Origin: Geodermatophilus bullaregiensis
GTDB taxonomy: Bacteria > Actinomycetota > Actinomycetes > Mycobacteriales > Geodermatophilaceae
Reading direction: 5' to 3'
Length of the DNA: 64,000 bases
Assembly (NCBI RefSeq): GCF_016907675.1
Contig: NZ_JAFBCJ010000001.1
Coordinates: 1,488,001 to 1,552,000, forward strand
The position numbers and the translations under genes were made by a program. Positions 54,652-63,637 of the stretch are shown here, piece by piece; positions within the stretch are counted from its first letter, which is position 1, and each line of letters begins with the position of its first letter. The notes beneath the pieces were generated by a model, which had not been told where the DNA came from, ran no database searches, and saw nothing but the letters and a program-made list of their open reading frames with translations.

Positions 54652-56037
54652 ATGGACCTGACCGCGCGTTCCCGGGGCCTGCTGGCGCTGATGACCCTGG
54701 GTGTCCTGCTGACCTCGGCGTGCTCCTACGTCGTCATCGGCCGGCCGAGCTCCCAGCTCGCGCCGCAGGAGTCGGTCGGGGACGGGACCGTCCCGATCGT
54801 GGGCGCCAGCGAGGGCCCGATCGACACGCTGGCCCGCAACGCCCTGGCCGACCTGGAGACCTTCTGGGCGGAGCGCTTCCCCGACGTCTACGGGGGTCCC
54901 TTCGAGCCGCTGAGCGGCGGGTACTACAGCGTCGACCCCGACGACGTCGACCCGTCCCTGTACCCCGACGGCATCGGCTGCGGCACCGACCCGCGCGACC
55001 TGGAGAACAACGCCTTCTACTGCTCGTCGCAGGAGGCGCCCAACTCCGACTCGATCAGCTACGACCGCGCGTTCCTCGCCCAGCTCGCCTCCGAGTACGG
55101 CGAGGTGCTGCCGCAGCTGGTGATGGCGCACGAGTTCGGCCACGCGGTGCAGGCGCGGGTCGGCTACCCGCCGACCTCGATAGCCACCGAGACGCAGGCC
55201 GACTGCCTGGCCGGTGCCTGGACGGCGTGGGTCGCCGACGGCAACGCCCGGTACTCCGAGATCGACACCGCCGACCTCGACCAGCTGCTGCGCGGCTACT
55301 TCCTGCTGCGCGACCCGGTGGGCACCGGCAGCGGCGAGCAGCAGGCCCACGGGTCCTACTTCGACCGCGTCTCCGCGTTCCAGGAGGGGTTCGACGACGG
55401 CGCCGAGGCCTGCCGCGACCGGTTCGGACCCGACCGCCTCTTCACGCAGGACGAGTTCACCCGCGACTCCGACCTGGCCACCGGCGGCAACGCGCCGCCC
55501 GACGAGACACAGGGCATCATCGAGTCGTCGCTGCCGGAGTTCTGGACCCGCGCCTTCCAGGAGGTCCTGGGCGGGACGTTCACCCCGCCGTCGCTGGAGA
55601 CGTTCTCGGGGAACCCGCCGGACTGCGCGACGGCCGACGTCGACCTCGTCTACTGCTCCGACGACGGCGGGCTGGTCGCCTACGAGGTCACCGAGTTCGC
55701 GCCCGCCGCCTACCAGCTGGGTGACTTCGCCCTGGTGACCGCGGTGTCCATCCCCTACGCGCTCGCCGCCCGCGACCAGCTGGGCCTGTCCACCGACGAC
55801 ACCGACGCCCTGCAGTCGGCGGTGTGCCTGACGGGCTGGTACGCCGCGCAGGTCTACAGGCAGCAGCTGAGGGTGACCATCTCCCCCGGCGACCTCGACG
55901 AGAGCGTGCAGTTCCTGCTCGAGTACGGCAACGACCCCGAGGTGCTGGCCGACGTCGAGCTCACCGGCTTCCAGCTGGTCGACGTCTTCCGCGCCGGGTT
56001 CCTGCAGGGCGCCGGGCCCTGCGACGTCGGCGCCTGA
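54652..56037 (+). CDS. Neutral zinc metallopeptidase lipoprotein
   Basis: Exported lipoprotein of 461 residues with signal RGLLALMTLGVLLTSAC (lipobox LTSAC). The zinc peptidase signature is QLVMAHEFGHAVQARVG, followed by the third-ligand region ETQADCLAGAWTAWVADGN. This matches the YpfJ/neutral zinc metallopeptidase family. Several Cys (CGTDP, YCSSQ, CRDRF, PPDCATADVDLVYCSDD) could form disulfides outside the cell. The ATG at 54652 has GGAGG nearby. The substrate is unknown. Its stop is 27 bp before the second 201-bp element. Confidence 0.86.
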   Translation: MDLTARSRGLLALMTLGVLLTSACSYVVIGRPSSQLAPQESVGDGTVPIVGASEGPIDTLARNALADLETFWAERFPDVYGGPFEPLSGGYYSVDPDDVDPSLYPDGIGCGTDPRDLENNAFYCSSQEAPNSDSISYDRAFLAQLASEYGEVLPQLVMAHEFGHAVQARVGYPPTSIATETQADCLAGAWTAWVADGNARYSEIDTADLDQLLRGYFLLRDPVGTGSGEQQAHGSYFDRVSAFQEGFDDGAEACRDRFGPDRLFTQDEFTRDSDLATGGNAPPDETQGIIESSLPEFWTRAFQEVLGGTFTPPSLETFSGNPPDCATADVDLVYCSDDGGLVAYEVTEFAPAAYQLGDFALVTAVSIPYALAARDQLGLSTDDTDALQSAVCLTGWYAAQVYRQQLRVTISPGDLDESVQFLLEYGNDPEVLADVELTGFQLVDVFRAGFLQGAGPCDVGA

Positions 56038-56064
56038 TCGAGGGGCGCCAGAGGTCCCTCCTCA

Positions 56065-56265
56065 CAGCGGCGTGCGCGTTGGTTGCCACGTGCTGACCCG
56101 GGCTCGCACGCCGGCGGGCGCTGGTGCCGGTCGGCTGACCACGGTGGGAGGCGTGACCTGCAGCACTGTGCGCCCACGGCTCATCTCGGTCTCCCGGACG
56201 AGCCCTCAGCGCACACCACCGCCGGCGCCGGAGGCCACGGCCGCCAACCGATCGGCACACCGCTG
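56065..56265. mobile_element. MITE-like element, copy 2 (201 bp)
   Basis: Same element as at 13734-13934, same length and orientation, with ends CAGCGGCGTGC and GCACACCGCTG (one end substitution relative to a perfect inverted repeat). It fills the gap between two convergent genes. Its right end touches the stop codon of the thioredoxin-like gene on the minus strand. No reading frame in it looks real, and no target-site duplication is evident. Confidence 0.72.
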
Positions 56266-57234
56266 TCAGTAGAGGGCGACCATGAGCTGGCGGCGGGCGG
56301 CGGCCACGCGCGGGTCGGCGTCGCCGACGACGCCGAACAGCTCGACCAGGTGCTGGCGGGCCTGCTCCCGGTCCTCGCCCGACGTGCGACGGACGACGTC
56401 GACCAGGCGGGCGAAGGCGCCCTCGACGTCGCCGGTGCCGAGCAGGAAGTCGGCGGCGCGGGTCTGGGCGGCCACGTCGTCGGGGGCGGCGTCGGCGCGG
56501 GCCAGCGCGTCGGGGCCGGCGGCGTCGGCGCGGCGGAAGAGCTGCACCTGGCGCAGTGCCAGGCCGGCGACCGGGTGGTCGGGCTCGGTCTCGAGGATGG
56601 CGGCGTAGGCGGCCTCGGCGGCCGCCAGGTCCCCGTTCTCCAGCGCGGCCTCGGCGGCGTCCAGGCGCGGGTCGTCGAGCTGGTCGTCCGCGCCCTCGTC
56701 GGCACCGGGCACCCCGCCGCCGGTGGTGGCGCGCACCAGCTCGGTGACGAACTGGCGGGCCTGGTCCTCGGGGATGGCGCCGGTGAACTCGGCGACCAGC
56801 TGCCCCTGCCAGACGGCCTTGACCGCCGGGATGCCCTGGACCCGCAGGCCCTGCGCGAGCGCCGGGTTGGCGTCGACGTCGACCTTGGCGAGCACCCAGG
56901 AGCCCGCGCCCTCGGCGGCCAGCCGCTCGAGCACCGGGGACAGCTGCTTGCACGGCCCGCACCACTCGGCCCACAGGTCGAGGACCACGGGCACCTGGAA
57001 GGAGCGGTCGAGGACCTCGGCCTGGAAGGTGGCCTCGGTGACGTCCACGACCGCCGAGCCGGCCGCGCCCGCGGGGGCCGCGGGGCTCGGCGGCGGGGCG
57101 GCCTGGGCCCGAGCGGCGGCCTCGGAGCGCGCCTTGACGGCGGCGAGGTCGACCGCACCGGCCAGGGAGGCGGCCAGCTGTGCCTGCTGGGCCTGCGCGC
57201 GGGGGTCGGGGCGTCCGGGACGGGTGGGCTGCAT
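56266..57234 (-). CDS. Thioredoxin-domain/TPR protein (YbbN/CnoX type)
   Basis: Protein of 322 residues. After a Gln/Ala/Pro-rich N-terminal region comes a thioredoxin fold (about 60-170) with the active site VVLDLWAEWCGPCKQLSPVL (CGPC) and cis-Pro in VQGIPAVKAVWQG. The C-terminal half (about 185-320) carries tetratricopeptide-like repeats (AEAALENGDLAAAEAAYAAI and LFGVVGDADPRVAAARRQLM). Relatives act as chaperone-redox holdases. I choose the ATG at 57232-57234 (MQPTRPGRP), which follows GATCAT by seven nt; the ATG three codons earlier is possible. Confidence 0.88.
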   Translation of the reverse strand: MQPTRPGRPDPRAQAQQAQLAASLAGAVDLAAVKARSEAAARAQAAPPPSPAAPAGAAGSAVVDVTEATFQAEVLDRSFQVPVVLDLWAEWCGPCKQLSPVLERLAAEGAGSWVLAKVDVDANPALAQGLRVQGIPAVKAVWQGQLVAEFTGAIPEDQARQFVTELVRATTGGGVPGADEGADDQLDDPRLDAAEAALENGDLAAAEAAYAAILETEPDHPVAGLALRQVQLFRRADAAGPDALARADAAPDDVAAQTRAADFLLGTGDVEGAFARLVDVVRRTSGEDREQARQHLVELFGVVGDADPRVAAARRQLMVALY

Positions 57235-57279
57235 GTCCCCCATGATCCCACCGGGAGGACCGGCCGTGCCGCCGGCCGG

Positions 57280-57804
57280 TCAGCTCCGGTCGGCGGTGCT
57301 CGGCGCGACGTCCCCGGCTCCGAGCCGGACCCGCCGCAACACCTCGAAGAGGGTGTCGAGCTCGGCCTCCGGGACGTCGCCGAGACCGAAGTCGAGCGCG
57401 GTGAGCTCCCGGGTGGCCACGTCGACCACCGCGCGGCCGCGCTCGGTGATGCCGGCGAGCACGCCGCGGCCGTCGGCGGGGTTGGGGCGGCGGTCGACGA
57501 ACCCGGCCGCGACGAGCCGGTCGATGGCGTTGGTGACGCTGGTCGGGTGCACCATCAGCCGGCTGCCGATGACCTTGAGCGGGAGCTGACCGGTGCGGCT
57601 GAAGGTGAGCAGCACCAGGACCTCGTAGCGGGCGAAGGTGAGCCCGTGCGGCCGCAGCACCTCGTCGAAGCGGGCCAGCAGGATCTGCTGCACCCGGAAC
57701 ACCGACGTCGCCGCGCGCATCGCCGCGGCCGGGCCGAAGCGCTGCTCCCAGGTCTCCCCCGCACGCTCGATCGGGTCGAACGGCAGCCCCAGCGCCCGGA
57801 CCAT
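57280..57804 (-). CDS. MarR-family transcriptional regulator
   Basis: Winged-helix regulator of 174 residues. The DNA-binding part includes ARYEVLVLLTFSRTGQLPLKVIGSR, the recognition stretch MVHPTSVTNAIDRLVAAGFVD and the wing RRPNPADGRGVLAGITERGR. Length is normal. The ATG 57802-57804 follows TAGCGT by seven nt. It lies head-to-tail before the thioredoxin-type gene on the same strand. Ligand and targets are unknown. Confidence 0.9.
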   Translation of the reverse strand: MVRALGLPFDPIERAGETWEQRFGPAAAMRAATSVFRVQQILLARFDEVLRPHGLTFARYEVLVLLTFSRTGQLPLKVIGSRLMVHPTSVTNAIDRLVAAGFVDRRPNPADGRGVLAGITERGRAVVDVATRELTALDFGLGDVPEAELDTLFEVLRRVRLGAGDVAPSTADRS

Positions 57805-57811
57805 GCCGCCG

Positions 57812-57817
57812 ACGCTA
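57812..57817 (-). promoter_or_regulatory. -10 element TAGCGT, leaderless start of marR-type gene
   Basis: TAGCGT on the minus strand, seven nt before the ATG at 57804. It is the same hexamer and spacing as for glgE. Confidence 0.48.
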
Positions 57818-57841
57818 CCTGCCCACCGCCGCCACTCCTGC

Positions 57842-58190
57842 CGAGACGCGGCTCGACGTCGGCTCCGCGGGTCGGCGGAGCGCCGCCGTCCTCGGGGGCG
57901 TCGGCCTCGCGGACTCGGCCGACGAGGCCACCTGCACCGTCCCGCCCGCCTGCCGCTCCGGTGCGGTCCCCGGCGTGGTCCTCACCCGACGGGCGCTCGC
58001 TCCCACCGACGGCACCGTGCGGGACGGCATGACGGTCACCACACCCCTGCGCCCCGGTCGCCCGGTTCGTCGTGCGCGACGGCGGCCGGTTCGTGGCACG
58101 AGTCGACCCGGCCTGGCCCGGGCACCGGCCGGCGCTCGAGTACGACGGCGCGTGCGCCCGGGACCGCGCTCACGCGCATCCCGGCAGGCC
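57842..58190 (+). pseudogene. Remnant of a DUF559/AbiEi-type protein gene
   Basis: Two plus-strand fragments in different frames resemble parts of the actinobacterial AbiEi-like/DUF559 endonuclease-fold proteins. The first (about 57842-58050) reads RSAAVLGGVGLADSAD, then ATCTVPPACRSGAVPGVVLT and RRALAPTDGTVRDGMTVTTP. The second (about 58063-58190) reads FVVRDGGRFVARVDPAWPGH and RPALEYDGA. Between them the central 100 or so residues expected for the family are missing and the frame shifts by one. There is no start codon or ribosome site, so it is dead. Assignment rests on remembered family patterns. Confidence 0.55.
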
Positions 58191-58204
58191 TCGGGCGGCA
58201 GGCC

Positions 58205-59671
58205 TCAGGCGGCGGGGCGCAGGGGCGGGACCTCGCGGACGCCGAACACCTCGCGCAGCGCCACCCGGGCGGCGTTGTCCCCGCAGGCGCCGTGCACCGC
58301 GGGACCGGGAGGGGTCGCCGCCGAGGCGAGGTACACGCCGTCGACCGGTGTCCTGTAGGTGTTCCACCGCGGCACCGGCCGGAAGAGCATCTGCCGCAGC
58401 GAGGCCTCGCCGTTGGAGATGTCCCCTCCGACGTGGTTCGGGTTCCACGCCTCCATCGCCGGCGCGTCCTTCACCGCCCGCGCGACGATCGTGTCCCGGA
58501 AGCCGGGCGCGAACCGCTCGACCTGCGCCTCGATCGCGTCGGTCATGTCCATCGTCGAACCGTGCGCCACGTGCACGTAGGCCCAGAACACGTGCCCGCC
58601 CTCGGGGGCCCGGGTGGGGTCGACGACGGTCGGCTGGACGGCGAGCACGTAGGGCCGGTCGGTGGTCCGCCCGGCCGCGGGCGCCGCCTCGCCGTCCATG
58701 GTCTCGGCCAGGGTCCCGGCCACGTGGATGGTGCCGGCCTTCCGGACCTCCGGGTTGGTCCACGGCACCGGCTCGGTGAGCACCCAGTCGACCTTGAAGA
58801 CGCCGGGCCCGTGGTGGTACCGCGACACCCAGCGCCGGTAGCCCTCGTGGACCCGGTCGCCGGCCATCGCCACGAAGCCCCGCGGCGTGGTGTCGAGCAG
58901 CACCGCCGGGACGCCGTCGAACTCGCGCAGGTCGGTGACCCGGTGCCCGGTGACCACCTCGCCGCCCTGCTGCTCGATCGCGGTCACCATCGCGTCGGCC
59001 AGCCGCTGCGACCCGCCCTCCACCAGCGGCCACCCGCGGTGGTGCGCCAGCATGCCGAGCACCATCCCGAGGCCGGCGGTCAGCGGGCGGGCGAGGTCGA
59101 GCATCCCGTGCGCGGCGGCGCCGGCGATCAGCGCCTGCGCCTCCTCGGTGTCGAACCAGCGCCGCGCCAGCCAGCGGACGTTCGGCAGCGCGTTCAGCGC
59201 GAAGTGCGTGACCGCCCCGACGCTGCGGGTGGGCGGCCGCCGCAGCCGGCTCATGAGGAAGAAGTCGATGACGTCCTGCGCGTCGTCGACCAGCGGCCCG
59301 AACAGCCGGCGGTAGGCCGCGCCGTCGGGACCGAGACCCTCGGCGGTCTCCTCCAGCGAGTGGCGCGACACCGCCGCGCGGCCGCCGTCGAGCGGGTGGG
59401 CGTAGGCGACCTCGGGGTGCACCAGCCGCACCCCCCGGCTGGGCAGGTCGAACTCGCGGAAGAACGGGGCCGCCGCGGCCATCGGGTGCACGATCGAGCA
59501 CGTGTCGTGCCGGTAGCCGGGGAGCGTCAGCTCCTCGGTCCGCATCCCCCCGCCGGGCCGCTCGGCCGACTCGACCACCTGCACGCGCAGCCCGGCGGCG
59601 GCCAGCCGGAGGGCTCCGGCCAGGCCGTTGGGCCCGGCTCCGACGACGACGGCGTCCGGCTTGCCGTTCAC
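58205..59671 (-). CDS. Phytoene-desaturase-like FAD/NAD(P) oxidoreductase
   Basis: Flavoprotein of 488 residues with the N-terminal dinucleotide loop AVVVGAGPNGLAGALRLAAAG, then VVESAERPGGGMRTEELTLPG. It ends YLASAATPPGPAVHGACGDNAA, the FAD-contacting C-terminal segment of the carotenoid desaturase/PDS family. Members of this actinobacterial group are often annotated as desaturases, but no carotenoid genes are nearby, so the substrate is open. The GTG start is 59669-59671, giving VNGKPDAVVVGAG. It is 40 nt downstream of the meaB stop. Confidence 0.85.
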   Translation of the reverse strand: MNGKPDAVVVGAGPNGLAGALRLAAAGLRVQVVESAERPGGGMRTEELTLPGYRHDTCSIVHPMAAAAPFFREFDLPSRGVRLVHPEVAYAHPLDGGRAAVSRHSLEETAEGLGPDGAAYRRLFGPLVDDAQDVIDFFLMSRLRRPPTRSVGAVTHFALNALPNVRWLARRWFDTEEAQALIAGAAAHGMLDLARPLTAGLGMVLGMLAHHRGWPLVEGGSQRLADAMVTAIEQQGGEVVTGHRVTDLREFDGVPAVLLDTTPRGFVAMAGDRVHEGYRRWVSRYHHGPGVFKVDWVLTEPVPWTNPEVRKAGTIHVAGTLAETMDGEAAPAAGRTTDRPYVLAVQPTVVDPTRAPEGGHVFWAYVHVAHGSTMDMTDAIEAQVERFAPGFRDTIVARAVKDAPAMEAWNPNHVGGDISNGEASLRQMLFRPVPRWNTYRTPVDGVYLASAATPPGPAVHGACGDNAARVALREVFGVREVPPLRPAA

Positions 59672-59711
59672 AGACGTAGCCCGTTCACCCGGCCAGTCTC
59701 CCCGGCGCGGG

Positions 59712-60743
59712 TCAGACCTGCGCGAGGAGCCGGTCGGCGGCGCGGTAGGGGTCGGTCTCCCCCGCCACGACCGCGTCGGCGAGCGCGCCCAGCGCCGCCG
59801 ACCCGCGCACCTCGCCCATCCGCGCGCGCAGCCCGGCCAGCGCGATCGCCTCGATCTCCCGCGCGGCCCGCTCCGCGCGGCGCCGGGTGCCCTCGCCCGA
59901 GTCGGCCAGCCAGCGGCGGTGGGCCTCCACCTGCTCGAGCAGGCGGGCGATCCCCTCCTCGCGCGCGGCCACGGTCCGGCAGATCGGCGGCCGCCACGCC
60001 CCCGGCCCGGTGTGCCGGCCACCGAGGGACTGCGCGTAGCGCAGGTCCCGCACGGTCTGCTCGGCCCCGTCGCGGTCGGCCTTGTTGACGACGAGGACGT
60101 CGGCCACCTCCAGGATCCCGGCCTTCGCCGCCTGGATGCCGTCACCCATCCCCGGGGCGACCAGCACCAGCGTGGTGTCGGCCAGCGAGGCGATCTCCAG
60201 CTCCGACTGGCCGACGCCCACGGTCTCGACGAGCACGACGTCGCAGCCGGCCGCGTCGAGCACCCGCAGCGCCTGCGGCGTGGCCCACGCCAGCCCGCCG
60301 AGGTGGCCGCGGGAGGCCATGGAGCGGATGTAGACGCCCGGGTCGTCGGCGTGGTCCTGCATGCGCACGCGGTCGCCGAGCAGCGCGCCGCCGGAGAACG
60401 GCGAGGACGGGTCGACGGCGAGCACCCCCACCCGCCGGCCGGCCCGCCGCAGCGCCCGCACCAGCGCGGTCGTCGTCGTCGACTTGCCCACGCCGGGCGA
60501 GCCGGTGAGCCCGAGCACCTGGGCGGAGCCGGTGTGCGGGGCGAGCGCGGCGGCGACGTCGCGCAGCGCCGGGCTGGCGTCCTCGACCAGCGAGATCAGC
60601 CGGGCCACCGCGCGGGCCTCGCCGGCGCGGGCCCGGGCGACGAGGTCGGGGACGTCCACAGCGCGCCGGGCGCGGCGGGGAAGCCCCGGCCCACGAGGGG
60701 TGGCGGGGCCGGGCGTCGCGACGGCCAGGCCGTCGGAGGTCAC
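59712..60743 (-). CDS. meaB: Methylmalonyl-CoA mutase-associated GTPase
   Basis: G3E-type GTPase of 343 residues that loads and protects B12-dependent acyl-CoA mutases. The P-loop is [18 protein letters not shown], then [21 protein letters not shown], the switch/Walker [14 protein letters not shown], and the guanine site [14 protein letters not shown]. The GTG start (60741-60743) overlaps the thiolase stop by 4 nt. It could serve methylmalonyl-CoA or ethylmalonyl-CoA mutase; no mutase gene is in the window. Confidence 0.93.
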   Translation of the reverse strand: MTSDGLAVATPGPATPRGPGLPRRARRAVDVPDLVARARAGEARAVARLISLVEDASPALRDVAAALAPHTGSAQVLGLTGSPGVGKSTTTTALVRALRRAGRRVGVLAVDPSSPFSGGALLGDRVRMQDHADDPGVYIRSMASRGHLGGLAWATPQALRVLDAAGCDVVLVETVGVGQSELEIASLADTTLVLVAPGMGDGIQAAKAGILEVADVLVVNKADRDGAEQTVRDLRYAQSLGGRHTGPGAWRPPICRTVAAREEGIARLLEQVEAHRRWLADSGEGTRRRAERAAREIEAIALAGLRARMGEVRGSAALGALADAVVAGETDPYRAADRLLAQV

Positions 60744-61930
60744 GCCTTCGCGGGCACGTGCAGGATCAGCGCGTCGCCCTGGCCGCCACCGCCGCACAGG
60801 GCCGCGGCACCGACGCCACCGCCGCGACGACGGAGCTCCAGCGCCACGTCCAGCACGACGCGGGCGCCGCTCATGCCGATCGGGTGGCCGAGGGCGATGG
60901 CACCGCCGTTGGGGTTGACCTTCTCCGGGTCGATGCCGAGCTCGCGGGTGGAGACGATGGCGACGGCGGCGAAGGCCTCGTTGAACTCGACCAGGTCGAG
61001 CTCCTCCGGGTCCATGCCCTCGCGCTCGCAGGCCCGCTGGACCGCGCGCGACGGCTGGCTCTGCAGGGTGGCGTCCGGTCCGGCCACGACGCCGTGGGCG
61101 CCGATCTCGGCGATCGGGGTGATGCCCAGCTCGGCGGCCTTCTCCGCGGACATGACCACGACTGCGCAGGCGCCGTCGGAGATCTGCGAGGCGGTGCCGG
61201 CGGTGATCGTCCCGTCCTCCGCGAAGGCCGGCTTGAGCCGGGCCAGGGTCTCGACCGTGGTGTCGGCGCGGACGCCCTCGTCGTCGCGGAACTCGATCGG
61301 GTCGCCCTTGCGCTGCGGGATGAGCACCGGGGTGATCGCCTCGTCGAAGACGCCGTTCTTGCCCGCGCGCGCGGCCTTCTGGTGGCTCTCCGCGGCGAAC
61401 GCGTCCTGCTCCTCGCGGGTCAGGTCGTACCGGCTGTTCGCCCGCTCGGTCAGCTCGCCCATGGCGACCTGGTCGAAGGTGTCCGACAGCCCGTCGTGCG
61501 CCATGGCGTCGACGAGCCTGGCGTCGCCGTACTTGGTGCCGGTGCGCGAGCTGGGCAGCAGGTGCGGCGCCCGGGTCATCGACTCCTGACCGCCGGCGAC
61601 GACGACGTCGAACTCACCGGCACGGATGAGCTGGTCGGCCATCGCGATGGCGCTCAGGCCGGAGAGGCAGACCTTGTTCACGGTGAGCGACGGCACCGAC
61701 ATCGGGATGCCGGCGGCCACGGCCGCGGGTCGCGCGGGGTTCTGGCCGGCGCCGGCCTGCAGCACCTGCCCCATGATCACGTACTCGACCTGGTCGCCGG
61801 AGATGCCGGCCCGCTCCAGGGCGGCCTTGATCGCGATGCCGCCGAGGTCGGCGGCGGAGAAGTCCTTGAGGGAGCCGAGGAGCCGGCCCATGGGGGTCCG
61901 GGCGCCGCTGACGATGACCGAGCGGGACAT
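60740..61930 (-). CDS. Acetyl-CoA C-acetyltransferase (thiolase)
   Basis: Thiolase of 396 residues. The active-site Cys is in [20 protein letters not shown], the His in [16 protein letters not shown] and the second Cys in [17 protein letters not shown]. It also has [14 protein letters not shown]. It condenses or cleaves acetoacetyl-CoA and, together with Ccr and epimerase genes at the right edge, fits the entry to the ethylmalonyl-CoA pathway. The ATG (61928-61930) has GGAGGCAGC directly upstream. A TATCCT -10-like box lies upstream near 62022-62027 (minus strand). Confidence 0.93.
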   Translation of the reverse strand: MSRSVIVSGARTPMGRLLGSLKDFSAADLGGIAIKAALERAGISGDQVEYVIMGQVLQAGAGQNPARPAAVAAGIPMSVPSLTVNKVCLSGLSAIAMADQLIRAGEFDVVVAGGQESMTRAPHLLPSSRTGTKYGDARLVDAMAHDGLSDTFDQVAMGELTERANSRYDLTREEQDAFAAESHQKAARAGKNGVFDEAITPVLIPQRKGDPIEFRDDEGVRADTTVETLARLKPAFAEDGTITAGTASQISDGACAVVVMSAEKAAELGITPIAEIGAHGVVAGPDATLQSQPSRAVQRACEREGMDPEELDLVEFNEAFAAVAIVSTRELGIDPEKVNPNGGAIALGHPIGMSGARVVLDVALELRRRGGGVGAAALCGGGGQGDALILHVPAKA

Positions 61931-62130
61931 GCTGCCTCCAGTGCCGGTCGCCGCCGCCGGCGACCGCGGGTCGGGCCGCGCCGGCACGGGAGAGGGCAGG
62001 TCGCGGCAGTAGGGCTGCAGGACAGGATAGATCGCGCGCACGATGGTGGTCGACGTCTCCGCCCGGGGTTGGGTGGCAGTCGACCGGGTAGGGCGCAACG
62101 GACCAAGATCCTCGAGACCCTGGAGGGACC

Positions 62131-62979
62131 ATGCCCCGCCTCCCCGTCGGCACCGAGAACGGCCGGCCCGTCGAGCTGTACTTCGAGGACCACGGCACCG
62201 GCCGCCCGGTCGTGCTGATCCACGGCTGGCCGCTGTCCGGCCGCTCCTGGGAGGCCCAGGTCGGGCCGCTCGTCGAGGCCGGCCACCGCGTGGTCACCTA
62301 CGACCGCCGCGGCTTCGGCGCCTCGTCCCAGCCCTGGAGCGGCTACGACTACGACACCTTCGCCGCCGACCTCGACGCGCTGCTCACCTCGCTCGACCTG
62401 ACCGACGTCGCCCTCGTCGGCTTCTCCATGGGCGGTGGCGAGGTCGTCCGGTACCTCTCCCGCCACGGCACCGCCCGGGTCAGCCGCGCGGTGCTGGCCG
62501 CGGCCGTCCCGCCCTACCTGTACAAGAGCGCCGACAACCCCGACGGCGGACTCGACGACGCCACGATCGAGGGGTTCCAGCAGGGCGTCCGCAGCGACCG
62601 GCCGGCCTTCCTCGACGGCTTCACGAAGGACTTCTTCACCCCCGGCGGCTCCGGCCTGCTCAGGGGTGCCGCCGTGAGCGAGCAGCAGCGGCAGTACGCG
62701 CTCCGGATCGCGGAGGGCGCCTCGCCGAAGGGCACGCTGGACTGCATCACCGCCTTCGGCCGCACCGACTTCCGCGCCGACGTCGCGGCGGTCACGGTGC
62801 CGACCCTGGTGATCCACGGCGACAGCGACGCGATCGTGCCCCTCGAGGTGAGCGGCAGGCGCGCGCACGAGGCGATCGCCGGGAGCGAGCTGGTCGTCAT
62901 CGAGGGTGGTCCGCACGGCGTGAACACCTCGCACCCCGAGGAGTTCAACCGGGCGCTCATCTCCTTCCTCGCCCGCTGA
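62131..62979 (+). CDS. Alpha/beta hydrolase (non-haem haloperoxidase-like)
   Basis: Hydrolase of 282 residues. The nucleophile elbow is [20 protein letters not shown] (Ser in GFSMGG), the catalytic Asp is in [14 protein letters not shown] and the His in [17 protein letters not shown]. The oxyanion region is [17 protein letters not shown]. The shape matches cofactor-free haloperoxidases/esterases, with the real substrate unknown. The ATG at 62131 follows GGAGGGACC. It has its own terminator and is divergent from the thiolase. Confidence 0.9.
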   Translation: MPRLPVGTENGRPVELYFEDHGTGRPVVLIHGWPLSGRSWEAQVGPLVEAGHRVVTYDRRGFGASSQPWSGYDYDTFAADLDALLTSLDLTDVALVGFSMGGGEVVRYLSRHGTARVSRAVLAAAVPPYLYKSADNPDGGLDDATIEGFQQGVRSDRPAFLDGFTKDFFTPGGSGLLRGAAVSEQQRQYALRIAEGASPKGTLDCITAFGRTDFRADVAAVTVPTLVIHGDSDAIVPLEVSGRRAHEAIAGSELVVIEGGPHGVNTSHPEEFNRALISFLAR

Positions 62980-62983
62980 GAGA

Positions 62984-63015
62984 GGGGCCCGTCGCACCGG
63001 GGTGCGACGGGCCCT
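62984..63015 (+). terminator. Terminator hairpin after hydrolase gene
   Basis: A 14-15 bp stem (62984-62998 with 63001-63015) with a very short CCGG turn lies 5 nt after the stop codon. It is GC-rich with no U tract. Confidence 0.68.
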
Positions 63016-63064
63016 CCGGGCGTGATCCGCGCCACACGTCGATGTCGTCTCAGACGTCTTGCGT

Positions 63065-63070
63065 CACCAT
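63065..63070 (+). promoter_or_regulatory. -10-like element CACCAT, leaderless start of mce
   Basis: CACCAT is six nt before the ATG at 63077. It matches xAxxxT as used upstream of the ilv leader (CACAGT). Confidence 0.35.
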
Positions 63071-63076
63071 GTCCCG

Positions 63077-63532
63077 ATGACCGCCGACGTCCCCGCGGGT
63101 CTGCCCGCCGAGCTGTTCACCACGATCGACCACGTCGGCATCGCCGTCCCCGACCTCGACCGGGCGATCGCCTTCTACGCGGACACCTTCGGCGTGCACT
63201 CGGTGCACGAGGAGACCAACGAGGAGCAGGGCGTCCGCGAGGCGATGCTCGCCGTCGGCAGCGGCGAGACGCGCATCCAGCTGCTGGCGCCCCTGACGCC
63301 CGAGTCGACGATCGCGAAGTTCATCGGCCGCTCGGGACCCGGCCTGCAGCAGCTGGCCTTCCGGGTCGACGACGTCGAGGCGGCCAGCGCCACCCTGCGC
63401 GAGCGCGGCCTGCGGCTGCTCTACGACACCCCCCGGCGGGGGACGTCGGACAGCCGGGTCAACTTCGTCCACCCCAAGGACGCCGGCGGCGTCCTCGTGG
63501 AACTGGTGCAGCCGGCGTCGTCCGGACACTGA
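63077..63532 (+). CDS. mce: Methylmalonyl-CoA epimerase
   Basis: Glyoxalase-fold metal enzyme of 151 residues that epimerises (2S)- and (2R)-methylmalonyl-CoA (and ethylmalonyl-CoA in some). It has the metal ligands in TTIDHVGIAVPDLDRAIAFY (His), GETRIQLLAPLTPES (Gln), GLQQLAFRVDDV and NFVHPKDAGGVLVELVQ (Glu). The ATG at 63077 (MTADVPAGL) is taken rather than the one 6 codons upstream. ccr follows 105 nt later. Confidence 0.92.
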   Translation: MTADVPAGLPAELFTTIDHVGIAVPDLDRAIAFYADTFGVHSVHEETNEEQGVREAMLAVGSGETRIQLLAPLTPESTIAKFIGRSGPGLQQLAFRVDDVEAASATLRERGLRLLYDTPRRGTSDSRVNFVHPKDAGGVLVELVQPASSGH

Positions 63533-63573
63533 CTCCCCCTGACGGGGGCTCCGATCGGGTTCCTACCCACCGG

Positions 63574-63579
63574 TAACAT
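63574..63579 (+). promoter_or_regulatory. -10 element TAACAT upstream of ccr
   Basis: TAACAT would place transcription near 63586, leaving about 50 nt of leader with a GGGAGA ribosome site at 63628-63633 before the ccr GTG. Confidence 0.4.
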
Positions 63580-63637
63580 CTGGCGCCACCACCGCACCGC
63601 CCTCCACCGCCTCCGAGCCGACGACCCGGGAGACCGC

